A stretch of DNA of 64,000 nucleotides from Pseudomonas sp. PDNC002. Lineage in GTDB: Bacteria; Pseudomonadota; Gammaproteobacteria; Pseudomonadales; Pseudomonadaceae. Of the stretch, positions 51,731 to 64,000 are shown piece after piece. Where the stretch lies: NCBI RefSeq assembly GCF_016919445.1, contig NZ_CP070356.1:2326001-2390000 (forward strand), given 5' to 3'. The position numbers and the translations under genes are program-made. Under the pieces are notes generated by a model, which saw only the letters and a program-made list of their open reading frames with translations, searched no databases and was not told the origin of the DNA. Within the stretch, counting starts at the first letter, position 1. Each line of letters opens with the position of its first letter.

Positions 51731-53193
51731 TGCCGATGAGCCTGAACCAGCTGCTGCCCCAGGCAGAAAGCGGCGAACTGATTCGCGAGCTGACCCTGGA
51801 CAGCCGTACCGTCAAGCCGGGCGACCTGTTCCTTGCTGTGCCGGGCGGTAGCCAGGATGGACGCACGCACATCGCTGCAGCGCTCAAACTGGGCGCCGCC
51901 GCCATCGCCTACGAAGCCGAAGGTGCTGCCAACCTGCCGCCCAGCGACGTGCCGATGATCGCCATCAAGGGACTGGCCAGGCAGCTTTCCGCCATTGCCG
52001 GTCGCTTCTATGGCGAGCCGAGCCGTGGCGTCGATCTGGTGGGCGTGACCGGTACCAACGGCAAGACCAGCGTCAGCCAGTTGGTAGCCCAGGCCCTCGA
52101 TCTGCTCGGCGAGCGCTGTGGCATCGTCGGCACCCTCGGCACCGGTTTCTATGGCGCGCTGGAAAGCGGCCGCCACACCACGCCCGATCCGCTCGCTGTA
52201 CAGGCGACCCTGGCGCGCCTGAAGCAGGCCGGCGCCAAGGCCGTGGCCATGGAAGTGTCCTCCCATGGCCTGGAACAGGGCCGCGTTGCCGCGCTAGGGT
52301 TCGACGTTGCGGTATTCACCAACCTGTCCCGCGACCACCTGGATTACCACGGCTCGATGGAAGCCTATGGTGCCGCCAAGGCCAAGCTGTTCGCCTGGCA
52401 GGGCCTACGTTGCCGGGTGATCAACCTGGACGACGATTTTGGCCGCCAACTGGCCGCCGAATCCCATGAGTCACGTCTGCTGGGTTACAGCCTGATCGAC
52501 CCGGCAGCCTACATCTACTGCCGCGAAGCGACGTTCAGCGACGCTGGTGTGCAGGCTCAGATCGTCACCCCGCAAGGCGAGGGCCTGCTGCGCAGCTCGC
52601 TGCTGGGCAAATTCAACCTGAGCAACCTGCTGGCCGTGGTCGGTGCGCTGCTGGGTCTGGACTACCCGCTGGGCGACGTCCTCAAGGTGCTGCCGCAGCT
52701 GGAAGGCCCCATTGGCCGCATGCAGCGTCTGGGCGGCGGTGAAAAGCCGCTGGTGGTCGTGGATTACGCCCACACCCCGGATGCGCTGGAAAAAGTCCTG
52801 CTGGCTCTGCGTCCGCATGTGCATGGCCAACTGCTCTGCCTGTTCGGCTGCGGCGGTGACCGTGACCGCGGCAAGCGTCCGATCATGGCGCAGATCGCCG
52901 AACAGCACGCCGATCGCGTGCTGGTGACGGACGACAACCCGCGCACCGAGAAGAGCGAGGCGATCATCGCCGACATCCGCGCCGGTTTCGCCAAGCCTGA
53001 CGCTGTTGAGTTCGTCCCGGGCCGTGGCGACGCCATCGCTCGCCTGATTGCCGCCGCCGGCGTCGACGACGTCGTGCTGCTCGCCGGCAAGGGACATGAG
53101 GATTACCAGGAGATCGACGGTGTACGCCATCCGTTCTCCGATCTTGATCAAGCCGCCAAGGCGCTGGCTGCCTGGGAGGTGAAACGTGCTTAA
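51730..53193 (+). CDS. murE: MurE, UDP-MurNAc-tripeptide ligase (meso-DAP)
   Basis: 487 residues. ATP site GVTGTNGKTSVSQLVAQ (about 113-128); the meso-diaminopimelate selectivity motif DDNPRTE (about 406-412). It adds meso-DAP to UDP-MurNAc-Ala-Glu. The ATG at 51730 shares one base with the ftsI stop and gives the family start MPMSLNQL; a far longer opening in the same frame runs through ftsI and is not coding. It overlaps murF by 8 nt. Confidence 0.98.
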
Positions 53194-54550
53194 GCCCCTG
53201 TCGCTCAACGAGATCGCCGGTGCACTGGACGGCCGCGTGGTCGGCGCCGATGTCACTTTCGATGCCGTGAGCACCGACAGCCGCGCCATCGAGCCGGGCC
53301 AGCTGTTCATCGCCCTGACCGGTCCGCGCTTCGACGGTCACGACTATCTGGCCGATGTCGCCGCCAAGGGCGCTGTCGCCGCTCTGGTCGAGCGAGAGGT
53401 TGCCGGCGCGCCGCTGTCGCAACTCGTCGTCACGGACACTCGTATCGCGCTGGGCCAGCTGGGTGCGCTGAATCGCGCTGCCTTCCCCGGTCGCGTCGCC
53501 GCCGTCACCGGTTCGAGTGGCAAGACCACCGTGAAGGAAATGCTCGCCAGCATCCTGCGGACCCAGGGCGAAGTCCTGGCGACCCGCGGCAACCTGAACA
53601 ACGACCTCGGTGCGCCGCTGACCCTGCTGCAACTATCGCCGGAGCACCGGAGCGCGGTCATCGAACTGGGCGCCAACCGTGTCGGCGAGATTGCCTACAC
53701 CGTCGCGCTGACCCGCCCGCAAGTCGCCATCATCACCAACGCCGGCACCGCCCACGTGGGTGAGTTCGGTGGCCAGGACAAGATCGTCCTGGCCAAGGGC
53801 GAGATCCTCGAAGGGCTGGCCGCCGACGGCGTGGCCATCCTCAATCGCGATGACAAGGCCTTCGACACCTGGCAGGCCCGTGCCGCCGGTCGCCGTGTCT
53901 CCAGCTTCGGCCTGCGCGATGCGCGGGCGGACTTCCGTGCCAGCGATGTGCAGCGCGATGCCCGCGGTTGCCCAGGGTTCGCCCTGCAGGGCCCCGCCGG
54001 TGAGGCGCGCATCCAGCTGAACCTGCTGGGCGAGCACAACGTCACCAACGCGCTGGCCGCCGCCGCCGCGGCCCACGCCCTCGGCGTGCCGCTGGTCGGT
54101 ATCGTCTCCGGCCTGCAGAACCTGCAGCCGGTCAAGGGGCGCGCGGTAGCGCAGCTGGCGACGAACGGCATGCGCGTCATCGACGACAGCTACAACGCCA
54201 ACCCGGCTTCAATCTGTGCAGCGATTGATATACTCGCCGGCTTTTCCGGCCGGACCGTCCTGGTCCTCGGGGACATGGGCGAGCTCGGCGCCTGGGCGGA
54301 GTCATCCCATCGCGAAGTGGGCACCTATGCCGTAGGCAAGGTTGCCGCTCTCTATGCCGTCGGACCGCTGATGAGCCATGCCGTGCAGGCGTTCGGTTCC
54401 GCGGGCCGGCACTTCGCCGATCAGGCCAGCCTGATCCAGGCCCTGGCCGATGAAGCACCGACAACCACCATTCTGATCAAGGGTTCCCGCAGCGCGGCGA
54501 TGGACAAGGTCGTCGCGGCGCTCTGTGGTTCCTCCGAGGAGAGTCACTAA
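53186..54550 (+). CDS. murF: MurF, UDP-MurNAc-pentapeptide ligase
   Basis: 454 residues. ATP site AVTGSSGKTTVKEMLAS (about 109-124); later Mur-ligase blocks NAGTAHVGEFGG and IDDSYNANPAS. It joins D-Ala-D-Ala to the tripeptide to finish the soluble precursor. The start is GTG at 53186 inside the end of murE (8-nt overlap). Its stop directly abuts the mraY ATG. Confidence 0.98.
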   Translation: MLKPLSLNEIAGALDGRVVGADVTFDAVSTDSRAIEPGQLFIALTGPRFDGHDYLADVAAKGAVAALVEREVAGAPLSQLVVTDTRIALGQLGALNRAAFPGRVAAVTGSSGKTTVKEMLASILRTQGEVLATRGNLNNDLGAPLTLLQLSPEHRSAVIELGANRVGEIAYTVALTRPQVAIITNAGTAHVGEFGGQDKIVLAKGEILEGLAADGVAILNRDDKAFDTWQARAAGRRVSSFGLRDARADFRASDVQRDARGCPGFALQGPAGEARIQLNLLGEHNVTNALAAAAAAHALGVPLVGIVSGLQNLQPVKGRAVAQLATNGMRVIDDSYNANPASICAAIDILAGFSGRTVLVLGDMGELGAWAESSHREVGTYAVGKVAALYAVGPLMSHAVQAFGSAGRHFADQASLIQALADEAPTTTILIKGSRSAAMDKVVAALCGSSEESH

Positions 54551-55633
54551 ATGCTGCTGCTGCTCGCCGAGTACCTGCAACAGTTCTACAAGGGCTTCGG
54601 CGTTTTCCAGTACCTGACCCTGCGCGGCATCCTGAGCGTGCTGACCGCGCTCGCCCTGTCGCTGTGGCTGGGCCCGTGGATGATCCGCACCCTGCAGATC
54701 CGCCAGATCGGCCAGGCCGTACGCAACGACGGTCCGCAATCGCACCTGTCCAAGAAAGGCACGCCGACCATGGGCGGCGCGCTGATTCTCACCGCCATCG
54801 CCATCAGCACGCTGCTTTGGGCGGACTGGTCGAACCGCTACGTCTGGGTCGTACTGGCCGTGACCCTGCTGTTCGGCGCCGTCGGCTGGGTCGACGACTA
54901 TCGCAAGGTGATCGAGAAGAACTCTCGCGGTCTGCCGAGCCGCTGGAAGTATTTCTGGCAGTCGGTATTCGGCCTGGGTGCGGCGATCTTCCTTTATATG
55001 ACTGCCGAGACGCCGGTCGAGACCACCCTGATCGTGCCGATGCTGAAGAGCGTCGAGATCCCGCTGGGCATCTTCTTCGTGGTGCTGACCTACTTCGTGA
55101 TCGTTGGCTCAAGCAACGCGGTGAACCTGACCGACGGCCTCGACGGCCTCGCCATCATGCCCACCGTGATGGTTGGCGGCGCGCTGGGGATCTTCTGCTA
55201 CCTGTCGGGCAACATCAAATTCGCCGAATACCTGCTGATCCCCAGCGTTCCGGGGGCGGGCGAGCTGATCATCTTCTGTTCCGCCATCGTTGGCGCGGGG
55301 CTGGGCTTCCTCTGGTTCAACACCTACCCGGCGCAGGTCTTCATGGGTGACGTCGGCGCACTGGCGCTGGGCGCCGCGCTGGGCACCATCGCGGTGATCG
55401 TTCGCCAGGAGATCGTGCTGTTCATCATGGGTGGCGTGTTCGTCATGGAAACCCTGTCGGTGGTGATCCAGGTCGCCTCCTTCAAGCTGACCGGCAAGCG
55501 GGTGTTCCGCATGGCGCCGATCCACCACCACTTCGAACTCAAAGGCTGGCCTGAACCGCGCGTGATCGTGCGCTTCTGGATCATCACGGTGATTCTCGTG
55601 TTGATCGGCCTTGCCACGTTGAAACTGCGTTGA
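54551..55633 (+). CDS. mraY: MraY, phospho-MurNAc-pentapeptide translocase
   Basis: 360 residues with ten predicted membrane helices. Conserved cytoplasmic motifs: [16 protein letters not shown] (with the DD pair), the Mg-site [10 protein letters not shown], and GDVGALALG followed by [12 protein letters not shown]. It transfers phospho-MurNAc-pentapeptide to undecaprenyl phosphate, giving lipid I at the inner membrane. ATG starts right after the murF stop. Confidence 0.98.
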   Translation: MLLLLAEYLQQFYKGFGVFQYLTLRGILSVLTALALSLWLGPWMIRTLQIRQIGQAVRNDGPQSHLSKKGTPTMGGALILTAIAISTLLWADWSNRYVWVVLAVTLLFGAVGWVDDYRKVIEKNSRGLPSRWKYFWQSVFGLGAAIFLYMTAETPVETTLIVPMLKSVEIPLGIFFVVLTYFVIVGSSNAVNLTDGLDGLAIMPTVMVGGALGIFCYLSGNIKFAEYLLIPSVPGAGELIIFCSAIVGAGLGFLWFNTYPAQVFMGDVGALALGAALGTIAVIVRQEIVLFIMGGVFVMETLSVVIQVASFKLTGKRVFRMAPIHHHFELKGWPEPRVIVRFWIITVILVLIGLATLKLR

Positions 55634-55646
55634 GGACTGATCGAGC

Positions 55647-56993
55647 ATGAGCCTGATCGCTTCCGACCAATTCCGCATCGTTGTCGGCCTCGGCAAGAGC
55701 GGCATGTCCCTGGTGCGCTACCTGGCGCGTCAGGGCGTGCCGTTTGCCGTGGCCGATACGCGCGCGAATCCGCCGGAGCTGGCAACCCTGCGCGAGCAGT
55801 ATCCGCAGGTCGAGGTGCGCTGCGGCGACCTCGATGCCGATTTCCTCTGCCGCGCCCAGGAGCTCTACGTGAGCCCCGGCTTGTCGCTGCGCGTGCCCGC
55901 GTTGATCGAAGCCGCTGCTCGTGGTGTGCGCCTGTCCGGCGATGTGGACCTGTTCGCCCGCAACGCCAAGGCGCCGATCGTCGCCATCACCGGCTCCAAC
56001 GCCAAGAGCACCGTCACCACCCTGGTGGGCGACATGGCCAAGGCTGCCGGCAAGCGCGTCGCCGTGGGCGGCAACCTCGGCACCCCAGCGCTGGACCTGT
56101 TGGCCGATGACGTCGAGCTGTACGTCGTGGAGCTGTCCAGCTTCCAGCTGGAAACCTGCGAGCGGCTGAACGCTGAAGTCGCCACCTGCCTTAACGTCAG
56201 CGAAGACCACATGGATCGCTACGACGGCATGGCCGACTACCACCTGGCCAAGCACCGCATCTTCCGCGGCGCCAGGCAGGTCGTAGTGAACCGCGCCGAT
56301 GCGCTGAGCCGCCCGCTGATCGCCGACAACGTGCCGTGCTGGACTTTCGGCATCAACAAGCCGGACTTCAAGGCTTTCGGCCTGATCGAGGAGGACGGCG
56401 AGAAGTGGCTGGCCTTCCAGTTCGACAAGCTGATGCCAGCCCGCGAGCTGAAGATTCGTGGTGCGCACAACCAGTCCAACGCGCTGGCCGCACTGGCCTT
56501 GGGCCACGCCGTCGGGCTGCCGTTCGAGCCGATGCTGCAGACCCTGCGCGAATTCGCCGGCCTCGCCCATCGCTGCCAGTGGGTACGCGAGCGCAACGGC
56601 GTGAATTTCTATGACGACTCCAAGGCCACCAACGTCGGCGCCGCCCTGGCTGCCATCGAAGGCCTGGGCGCCGACATCGACGGCAAGCTGGTGCTGATCG
56701 CCGGTGGCGACGGCAAAGGTGCCGATTTCCATGACCTGCGTGGCCCGGTTGCGCAGCATTGCCGCGCCGTGGTGCTGCTGGGGCGTGATGCCGAACTGGT
56801 GAGCGCCGCTATCGGCAACGCCGTGCCCAAAGTGCGTGTGAACACCCTCGAAGAAGCCGTCGAGCATGCCGCCGACCTCGCCCTGCCGGGGGATGCGGTA
56901 CTGCTGTCGCCGGCCTGCGCGAGCCTGGACATGTTCAAGAACTACGAAGAACGCGGACGCCTGTTCGCCAAGGCCGCGGAGGAGCTCGCCTGA
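55647..56993 (+). CDS. murD: MurD, UDP-MurNAc-Ala-D-Glu ligase
   Basis: 448 residues. The N-terminal Rossmann part has VVGLGKSGMSLVRYLAR. The ATP loop reads GSNAKSTVTTL rather than the usual GTNGKST; Asn-Ala in place of Asn-Gly is what I recall in other Pseudomonas MurD proteins, so it is a lineage trait and not a defect. NVSEDHMDRY and DDSKATN complete the ligase set. It adds D-Glu. Overlaps ftsW by 1 nt. Confidence 0.97.
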   Translation: MSLIASDQFRIVVGLGKSGMSLVRYLARQGVPFAVADTRANPPELATLREQYPQVEVRCGDLDADFLCRAQELYVSPGLSLRVPALIEAAARGVRLSGDVDLFARNAKAPIVAITGSNAKSTVTTLVGDMAKAAGKRVAVGGNLGTPALDLLADDVELYVVELSSFQLETCERLNAEVATCLNVSEDHMDRYDGMADYHLAKHRIFRGARQVVVNRADALSRPLIADNVPCWTFGINKPDFKAFGLIEEDGEKWLAFQFDKLMPARELKIRGAHNQSNALAALALGHAVGLPFEPMLQTLREFAGLAHRCQWVRERNGVNFYDDSKATNVGAALAAIEGLGADIDGKLVLIAGGDGKGADFHDLRGPVAQHCRAVVLLGRDAELVSAAIGNAVPKVRVNTLEEAVEHAADLALPGDAVLLSPACASLDMFKNYEERGRLFAKAAEELA

Positions 56994-58192
56994 TGTTCTC
57001 CTTCCTGCGTCCTTATCCGTCCCCGCTGATCAGCCGCAACGGCATCGATATTGATTTCCCGTTGCTGGCCGGTTGCCTGGCGCTGCTAGGCCTGGGATTG
57101 GTGATGGTCACCTCGGCGTCCTCCGAGGTCGCCGCGGCGCAGTCCGGCAACCCGCTGTACTTCTCGGTCCGCCACCTGATCTACCTCGCCATCGGCTTCG
57201 TCGCCTGCGGCGTGACCATGATGGTGCCGATGGAAACCTGGCAGCGCCTGGGCTGGAAGCTGCTGGCCGTGGCCTTCGTGCTGCTGGTGATGGTGATCAC
57301 CCCCGGCATTGGCCGCGAGGTGAACGGCTCCATGCGCTGGATCGGCTTCGGCCTGTTCAACATCCAGCCTTCGGAGATCGCCAAGGTCTTCGTGGTGGTC
57401 TTCATGGCCGGCTACCTGGTACGCCGCCAGGAAGAAGTGCGCGAGAGCTGGCTGGGCTTCTTCAAGCCTTTCGTGGTGCTCTTGCCAATGGCTGGCCTGC
57501 TGCTGCGCGAGCCCGACTTCGGCGCCACCGTGGTAATGATGGGCGCGGCCGCCGCGATGCTGTTCCTCGGCGGCGTGGGCCTGTTCCGCTTCGGTCTGAT
57601 GGTCGCTCTGGCTGTCGGCGCCGTAGTGCTGCTGATCCAGACCCAGCCCTATCGGATGGCGCGCCTGACCAACTTCACCGACCCCTGGGCCGACCAGTTC
57701 GGCGCCGGTTACCAGCTCAGCCAGGCACTGATTGCCTTCGGCCGTGGAGGCTGGACCGGCATGGGCCTGGGCAACAGCATCCAGAAGCAGTTCTACCTGC
57801 CCGAGGCGCACACCGACTTCGTGTTCGCGGTCCTCGCGGAGGAGCTGGGCATCGTCGGCGCCATGGCTACCGTGGCCCTGTTCGTCTTCGTCAGCCTGCG
57901 CGCGCTGTACATCGGCATCTGGGCCGAGCAGTCGAAACAGTACTTCTCCGCCTACGTCGCCTACGGGCTGGCCTTCCTGTGGATCGGCCAGTTCCTGATC
58001 AACGTGGGCGTGAACGTCGGCCTGTTGCCGACCAAGGGCCTGACCCTGCCGTTCCTCAGCTACGGCGGTTCGTCGCTGGTGATCTGCTGTGCCTGCCTGG
58101 GGATGCTGCTGCGCATCGAATGGGAGCGCCGCACCGTGATGGGCAGCGAGGAATATGAATTCAGCGAAGAGGACTTTGCCGATGAAAGGTAA
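56993..58192 (+). CDS. ftsW: FtsW, septal peptidoglycan glycosyltransferase
   Basis: 399 residues, SEDS family, about ten membrane helices. The family block LPEAHTDFVFAVLAEELG and PFLSYGGSSLV near the C-terminus are SEDS hallmarks; the Asp in the first (AHTDF) is the likely catalytic acid. It polymerises lipid II at the septum with FtsI. It overlaps murG by 11 nt. Confidence 0.97.
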   Translation: MFSFLRPYPSPLISRNGIDIDFPLLAGCLALLGLGLVMVTSASSEVAAAQSGNPLYFSVRHLIYLAIGFVACGVTMMVPMETWQRLGWKLLAVAFVLLVMVITPGIGREVNGSMRWIGFGLFNIQPSEIAKVFVVVFMAGYLVRRQEEVRESWLGFFKPFVVLLPMAGLLLREPDFGATVVMMGAAAAMLFLGGVGLFRFGLMVALAVGAVVLLIQTQPYRMARLTNFTDPWADQFGAGYQLSQALIAFGRGGWTGMGLGNSIQKQFYLPEAHTDFVFAVLAEELGIVGAMATVALFVFVSLRALYIGIWAEQSKQYFSAYVAYGLAFLWIGQFLINVGVNVGLLPTKGLTLPFLSYGGSSLVICCACLGMLLRIEWERRTVMGSEEYEFSEEDFADER

Positions 58193-59247
58193 TGTCCTGA
58201 TCATGGCGGGCGGTACCGGCGGACATGTGTTCCCGGCCCTGGCCTGCGCCCGTGAGTTCCAGGCGCGCGGTTACAGCGTGCATTGGCTGGGCACCCCGCG
58301 CGGTATCGAGAACGACCTGGTACCCAAGGCCGGCCTGCCGCTGCACCTGATCAATGTCAGCGGCCTGCGCGGCAAGGGCATCAAGTCGCTGCTGCGCGCG
58401 CCGTTCGACCTGCTCAAGTCGCTGTTCCAGGCCATTGGCGTGGTTCGCCAGCTCAAGCCGGTCTGCGTGCTGGGCCTGGGCGGCTATGTCACCGGCCCAG
58501 GTGGCCTGGCTGCCAAGCTGTCCGGCGTGCCGCTGGTGATCCATGAACAGAACGCCGTCGCCGGCACCGCCAACCGCAGCCTTGCGCCGCTGGCCAAGCG
58601 TGTCTGCGAAGCCTTCCCGGATACCTTCGAGGGCAGCGCCAAGCGCCTGACCACCGGCAATCCGGTGCGCGTCGAGTTGTTCCTGGAAGAGGGCGCCCGC
58701 GCGCCGCTGGCCGGCCGTCGGGTCAATCTGCTGGTGCTGGGCGGCAGCCTGGGCGCCGAGCCGCTGAACAAGCTGCTGCCCGAAGCGCTGGCGCAGGTTC
58801 CGGTCGAAATTCGCCCGGCCATTCGCCATCAGGCCGGTCGTCAGCATGACGAAATTACTGCGGAGCGTTACCGCGCCGCCGGGGTCGAAGCGGACGTAGC
58901 TCCGTTCATCGCCGACATGGCCGCCGCCTACGCCTGGGCCGATCTGGTGATCTGCCGCGCCGGCGCGCTGACCGTGAGTGAGCTGACCGCCGCCGGCCTG
59001 CCGTCTTTCCTGGTGCCGTTGCCCCACGCGATCGACGACCACCAGACCAAGAACGCCGAATTCCTGGTGCGGGAGGGCGCGGCCCACCTGCTGCCACAGA
59101 AATCTACCAGCGCCGCCGATCTGGCCGCGCAGCTGTCCGAGGTATTGATGCATCCCGATTCCCTGACCCGCATGGCCGCTCGCGCACGCAGCCTGGCCAA
59201 GCCCGAGGCTACCCGCACGGTAGTCGATGCCTGCCTGGAGGTGGCCC

Positions 59248-59255
<8 letters not shown>
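58182..59255 (+). CDS. murG: MurG, lipid II-forming GlcNAc transferase
   Basis: 357 residues, GT-B fold. The N-terminal Gly-rich loop [11 protein letters not shown] (about 10-20) and [14 protein letters not shown] (second loop) bind lipid I; UDP-GlcNAc site blocks are [13 protein letters not shown] and [17 protein letters not shown]. It makes lipid II on the cytoplasmic face. ATG 58182 matches the family start [11 protein letters not shown] and lies within ftsW; an earlier in-frame start would add nine residues. Overlaps murC by 8 nt. Confidence 0.97.
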
Positions 59256-61646
<2,391 letters not shown>

Positions 61647-61649
61647 GCA

Positions 61650-62513
61650 ATGAACGGCGCGCAGCTTCGTCACCAGCAACCCGGAATCGGCCGTGCACCC
61701 GCACGCAAGCCGGTGCCGCGCGGCGCCAGCCGTCTGGTGGCCAAGGAGCCGCTCAGCGCCCGCATGCCCAAGCCCAGCTTCGGCTTCCTGAAGGTGCTGC
61801 TGTGGCCTCTGGTGCTGGGCGTTCTTGGCGGTGGTGCGTATTACGGCGCGCAATACGTGCTGCCCTATGCGGACCGGCCGATCGCCAAGGTCAGCGTGGA
61901 AGGCGACCTCAGCTACATCAGCCAGGCGGCGGTGCAGCAGCGGATCAGTCCCTACGTGTCGGCCAGCTTCTTCACCATCGACCTGGCCGGGATGCGCCAG
62001 GAGCTGGAGCAGATGCCCTGGATCGCCCACGCCGAGGTACGTCGTGTCTGGCCTGACCAGGTGGTGATCCGCCTGGACGAGCAGTTGCCAATCGCCCGCT
62101 GGGGTGACGAAGCGCTGCTGAACAACCAGGGTCAGGCATTCGCTCCGCGGGAAGTGGCCAACTACGAGCACCTGCCGCGCCTGTCCGGCCCGCAGCGTGC
62201 TCAGCAGCAAGTGATGCAGCAGTACCAGATTCTCAGCCAGATGCTCCGCCCGCTGGGCTTCACCATCGCTAGCCTGGACATGAGTTCGCGCGGCGCCTGG
62301 ACCCTGGGCACCGCGCAAGGCGTGGAAATCATGCTGGGCCGCGATCACGCGGTAGAACAGATTCGCCGGTTCGTGACCATCTACGACAAGGCGCTGAAAG
62401 AACAGATTACGAAAATTGCCCGCATCGACATGCGTTACCCCAACGGCCTGGCCGTGGCGTGGCGCGATCCGGTGCCGGAAACGACGGTGGCTCAGACCGC
62501 CGCCGTGCAGTGA
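61650..62513 (+). CDS. ftsQ: FtsQ, divisome assembly protein
   Basis: 287 residues. Long basic cytoplasmic tail (1-45), membrane helix about 46-66, POTRA domain about 73-145 ([19 protein letters not shown]), and the beta domain with [17 protein letters not shown] and [13 protein letters not shown]. It recruits FtsL and FtsB to the septum. 3 nt after ddlB and 21 nt before ftsA. Confidence 0.96.
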   Translation: MNGAQLRHQQPGIGRAPARKPVPRGASRLVAKEPLSARMPKPSFGFLKVLLWPLVLGVLGGGAYYGAQYVLPYADRPIAKVSVEGDLSYISQAAVQQRISPYVSASFFTIDLAGMRQELEQMPWIAHAEVRRVWPDQVVIRLDEQLPIARWGDEALLNNQGQAFAPREVANYEHLPRLSGPQRAQQQVMQQYQILSQMLRPLGFTIASLDMSSRGAWTLGTAQGVEIMLGRDHAVEQIRRFVTIYDKALKEQITKIARIDMRYPNGLAVAWRDPVPETTVAQTAAVQ

Positions 62514-62534
62514 GTTGAGGAGACTTCGATAAAC

Positions 62535-63782
62535 ATGGCAAGCGTGCAGAGCGGCAAAATGGTCGTCGGCCTCGACATCGGCACCTCCAAGGTGGTGGCG
62601 CTGGTGGGCGAGGTAGCGGCCGATGGCAAGCTGGAAATCGTCGGCATCGGGACGCATCCGTCGCGCGGCCTGAAGAAAGGCGTGGTGGTGAACATCGAGT
62701 CCACCGTGCAGTCGATCCAGCGCGCCATCGACGAGGCCCAGCAGATGGCTGGCTGCCGTATCCACTCGGCCTTCGTCGGCATCGCCGGCAACCATATCCG
62801 CAGCCTGAATTCCCACGGCATCGTGGCGATTCGCGACCGCGAAGTCAGCGGCGCCGACATCGAGCGCGTGCTGGACGCGGCCCAGGCCGTGGCCATCCCG
62901 GCCGACCAGCGTGTGCTGCACACCCTGGCCCAGGACTACGTGATCGACAACCAGGAAGGCGTGCGCGAGCCGCTGGGTATGTCCGGCGTACGCCTGGAAG
63001 CCAAGGTGCACGTGGTGACCTGCGCGGTGAACGCCGCGCAGAACATCGAGAAGTGCGTGCGCCGCTGCGGCCTGGAAGTGGACGACATCATCCTCGAGCA
63101 ACTGGCCTCGGCCTATTCGGTGCTCACCGAGGATGAAAAGGAACTGGGCGTGTGCCTGGTGGACATCGGTGGCGGTACCACCGACATCGCGATCTTCACC
63201 GAAGGTGCGATCCGTCATACGGCGGTGATCCCGATCGCTGGCGACCAGGTCACCAATGACATCGCCATGGCGTTGCGGACCCCGACACAATATGCCGAAG
63301 AGATCAAGATTCGATATGCTTGTGCCTTGGCCAAACTGGCCGGTCCGGGCGAAACCATCAAGGTGCCCAGCGTAGGGGATCGGCCGCCGCGGGAACTGTC
63401 GCGCCAAGCGCTTGCCGAAGTGGTCGAGCCTCGTTACGACGAGCTCTTCACACTGGTGCAGGCAGAGCTTCGCCGCAGTGGCTATGAGGACCTGATTCCT
63501 GCCGGCATCGTCCTGACCGGTGGCACCTCCAAGATGGAAGGCGCTGTCGAGCTGGCCGAGGAGATCTTTCACATGCCGGTGCGCCTGGGCGTACCACACA
63601 GCGTCAAGGGACTGGCCGACGTCGTGCGCAATCCAATCTATTCCACTGGTGTAGGGCTACTTCTGTATGGGCTGCAAAAGCAGTCCGACGGCATCTCCAT
63701 GTCCGGCAGCAGCTTCAGCAGTGACGAACCCAAGACACCGGTACTGGAAAAGCTCAAACGCTGGGTCCAGGGCAATTTCTGA
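62535..63782 (+). CDS. ftsA: FtsA, actin-like membrane tether of FtsZ
   Basis: 415 residues. Actin-fold ATP motifs: VGLDIGTSKVVALVGEV (phosphate 1), CLVDIGGGTTDIAIF (phosphate 2), and GIVLTGGTSKMEGAVELAEE (adenosine). The SHS2 (1C) domain is inserted at about 85-165. A C-terminal amphipathic helix KLKRWVQGNF binds the inner membrane. It anchors FtsZ filaments and signals to FtsQLB-FtsWI. A 54-nt space with AGGAAGGAGAGGGG precedes ftsZ. Confidence 0.98.
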   Translation: MASVQSGKMVVGLDIGTSKVVALVGEVAADGKLEIVGIGTHPSRGLKKGVVVNIESTVQSIQRAIDEAQQMAGCRIHSAFVGIAGNHIRSLNSHGIVAIRDREVSGADIERVLDAAQAVAIPADQRVLHTLAQDYVIDNQEGVREPLGMSGVRLEAKVHVVTCAVNAAQNIEKCVRRCGLEVDDIILEQLASAYSVLTEDEKELGVCLVDIGGGTTDIAIFTEGAIRHTAVIPIAGDQVTNDIAMALRTPTQYAEEIKIRYACALAKLAGPGETIKVPSVGDRPPRELSRQALAEVVEPRYDELFTLVQAELRRSGYEDLIPAGIVLTGGTSKMEGAVELAEEIFHMPVRLGVPHSVKGLADVVRNPIYSTGVGLLLYGLQKQSDGISMSGSSFSSDEPKTPVLEKLKRWVQGNF

Positions 63783-63836
63783 TTTACCACCGCGGTAAAC
63801 GTAGGCGACACAACTAGAAAAGGAAGGAGAGGGGAA

Positions 63837-64000
63837 ATGTTTGAACTGGTCGATAACGTCCCACAAACAGCAGTCATCAAAGTCATTGGCGTAGGTGGTG
63901 GCGGCGGCAACGCCGTGAATCACATGGCCAAGAACAACGTTGATGGCGTCGAATTCATCTGCGCCAACACCGATGCGCAAGCGCTGAAGAACATCGCTGC
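63837..64000 (+). CDS. ftsZ: FtsZ, tubulin-like division GTPase, 3' truncated by window
   Basis: Only the first 54 codons are present. The start [20 protein letters not shown] and the Gly-rich T1 loop [13 protein letters not shown] (about 18-30) are diagnostic, followed by [13 protein letters not shown] (T2). The ATG at 63837 follows the strong site GGAGAGGGGAA. It forms the Z ring. The rest of the gene lies beyond the window. Confidence 0.98.
   Translation, partial: MFELVDNVPQTAVIKVIGVGGGGGNAVNHMAKNNVDGVEFICANTDAQALKNIA

Overview
The window is a conserved chromosomal stretch from a Pseudomonas species of or close to the P. aeruginosa group. The evidence is high-GC coding sequence, a gene order that matches what I recall of PAO1 from about PA4475 down to PA4407, Pseudomonas-type REP palindromes (arms beginning GTAGGAGCG), a Fur-boxed fagA-fumC-orfX-sodA operon, CysN fused to CysC, and MurD with a GSNAKST P-loop. 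I see no integrase, transposase, phage gene, CRISPR array, toxin-antitoxin pair, defence gene or tRNA. This is core genome.

Layout, first half. 1-3.6 kb: the tail of a nitrilase-like gene, then tldD and tldE (pmbA), the two halves of a metalloprotease, with darP (50S assembly) on the opposite strand between them. 3.7-7.5 kb: an iron-sparing operon behind a Fur box (fagA, Fe-S-free fumarase fumC, an unnamed gene, Mn superoxide dismutase), apparently running on into a ZIP metal transporter. 7.6-14.7 kb, minus strand: kdsD-kdsC-lptC-lptA-lptB (Kdo synthesis and LPS export), then rpoN-hpf-ptsN-rapZ-ptsO (sigma-54 and the nitrogen PTS). 14.9-20.2 kb: mlaFEDCB (outer-membrane lipid asymmetry), ibaG, murA, hisG. 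20.2-22.9 kb: a large palindrome, then hisD and hisC. 23-26 kb: algW, nif3 and mltB. 26.5-29.3 kb: cysD-cysNC (sulfate activation).

Second half. 29.3-38.1 kb is the most repeat-rich and accessory-like part: two near-identical terminators enclosing an inverted REP pair, zapG, an alpha/beta hydrolase, trpS, zapE, a compact REPIN, a TPR-like exported protein, a GlxA-type regulator divergent from an LCAD-type acyl-CoA dehydrogenase, and a Tas-like aldo/keto reductase. 38.3-43.2 kb: rplM-rpsI, the cytochrome bc1 operon petABC, and sspAB. 43.2-46.6 kb, minus strand: lpoA-yraN-diaA-dolP. 46.7-48 kb: rsmI and the RNase P RNA rnpB. 48.2 kb to the end: the dcw division and cell-wall cluster, mraZ-rsmH-ftsL-ftsI-murE-murF-mraY-murD-ftsW-murG-murC-ddlB-ftsQ-ftsA and the first 54 codons of ftsZ.

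How the genes work together: much of the window builds and guards the envelope. It covers peptidoglycan precursors (murA and the dcw cluster), peptidoglycan polymerisation and remodelling (ftsI, ftsW, lpoA, mltB), LPS (kdsC, kdsD, lptABC), phospholipid asymmetry (mlaBCDEF), envelope stress proteolysis (algW) and an outer-membrane BON lipoprotein (dolP). Embedded with these are metabolic regulation (rpoN and PTS-Ntr), sulfur and histidine synthesis, respiration and iron limitation.

I found no wholly new multigene system. The best leads are the two uncharacterised proteins in the Fur-controlled iron-sparing operon with a likely metal importer at its end, the 132-nt palindrome between hisG and hisD, the REP structures, and candidate cis-sites: GTG repeats at mraZ, a hairpin over the rplM ribosome site, and dyads upstream of the GlxA-type regulator and the aldo/keto reductase. 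All functional calls rest on sequence reading and family knowledge. No database search was run.
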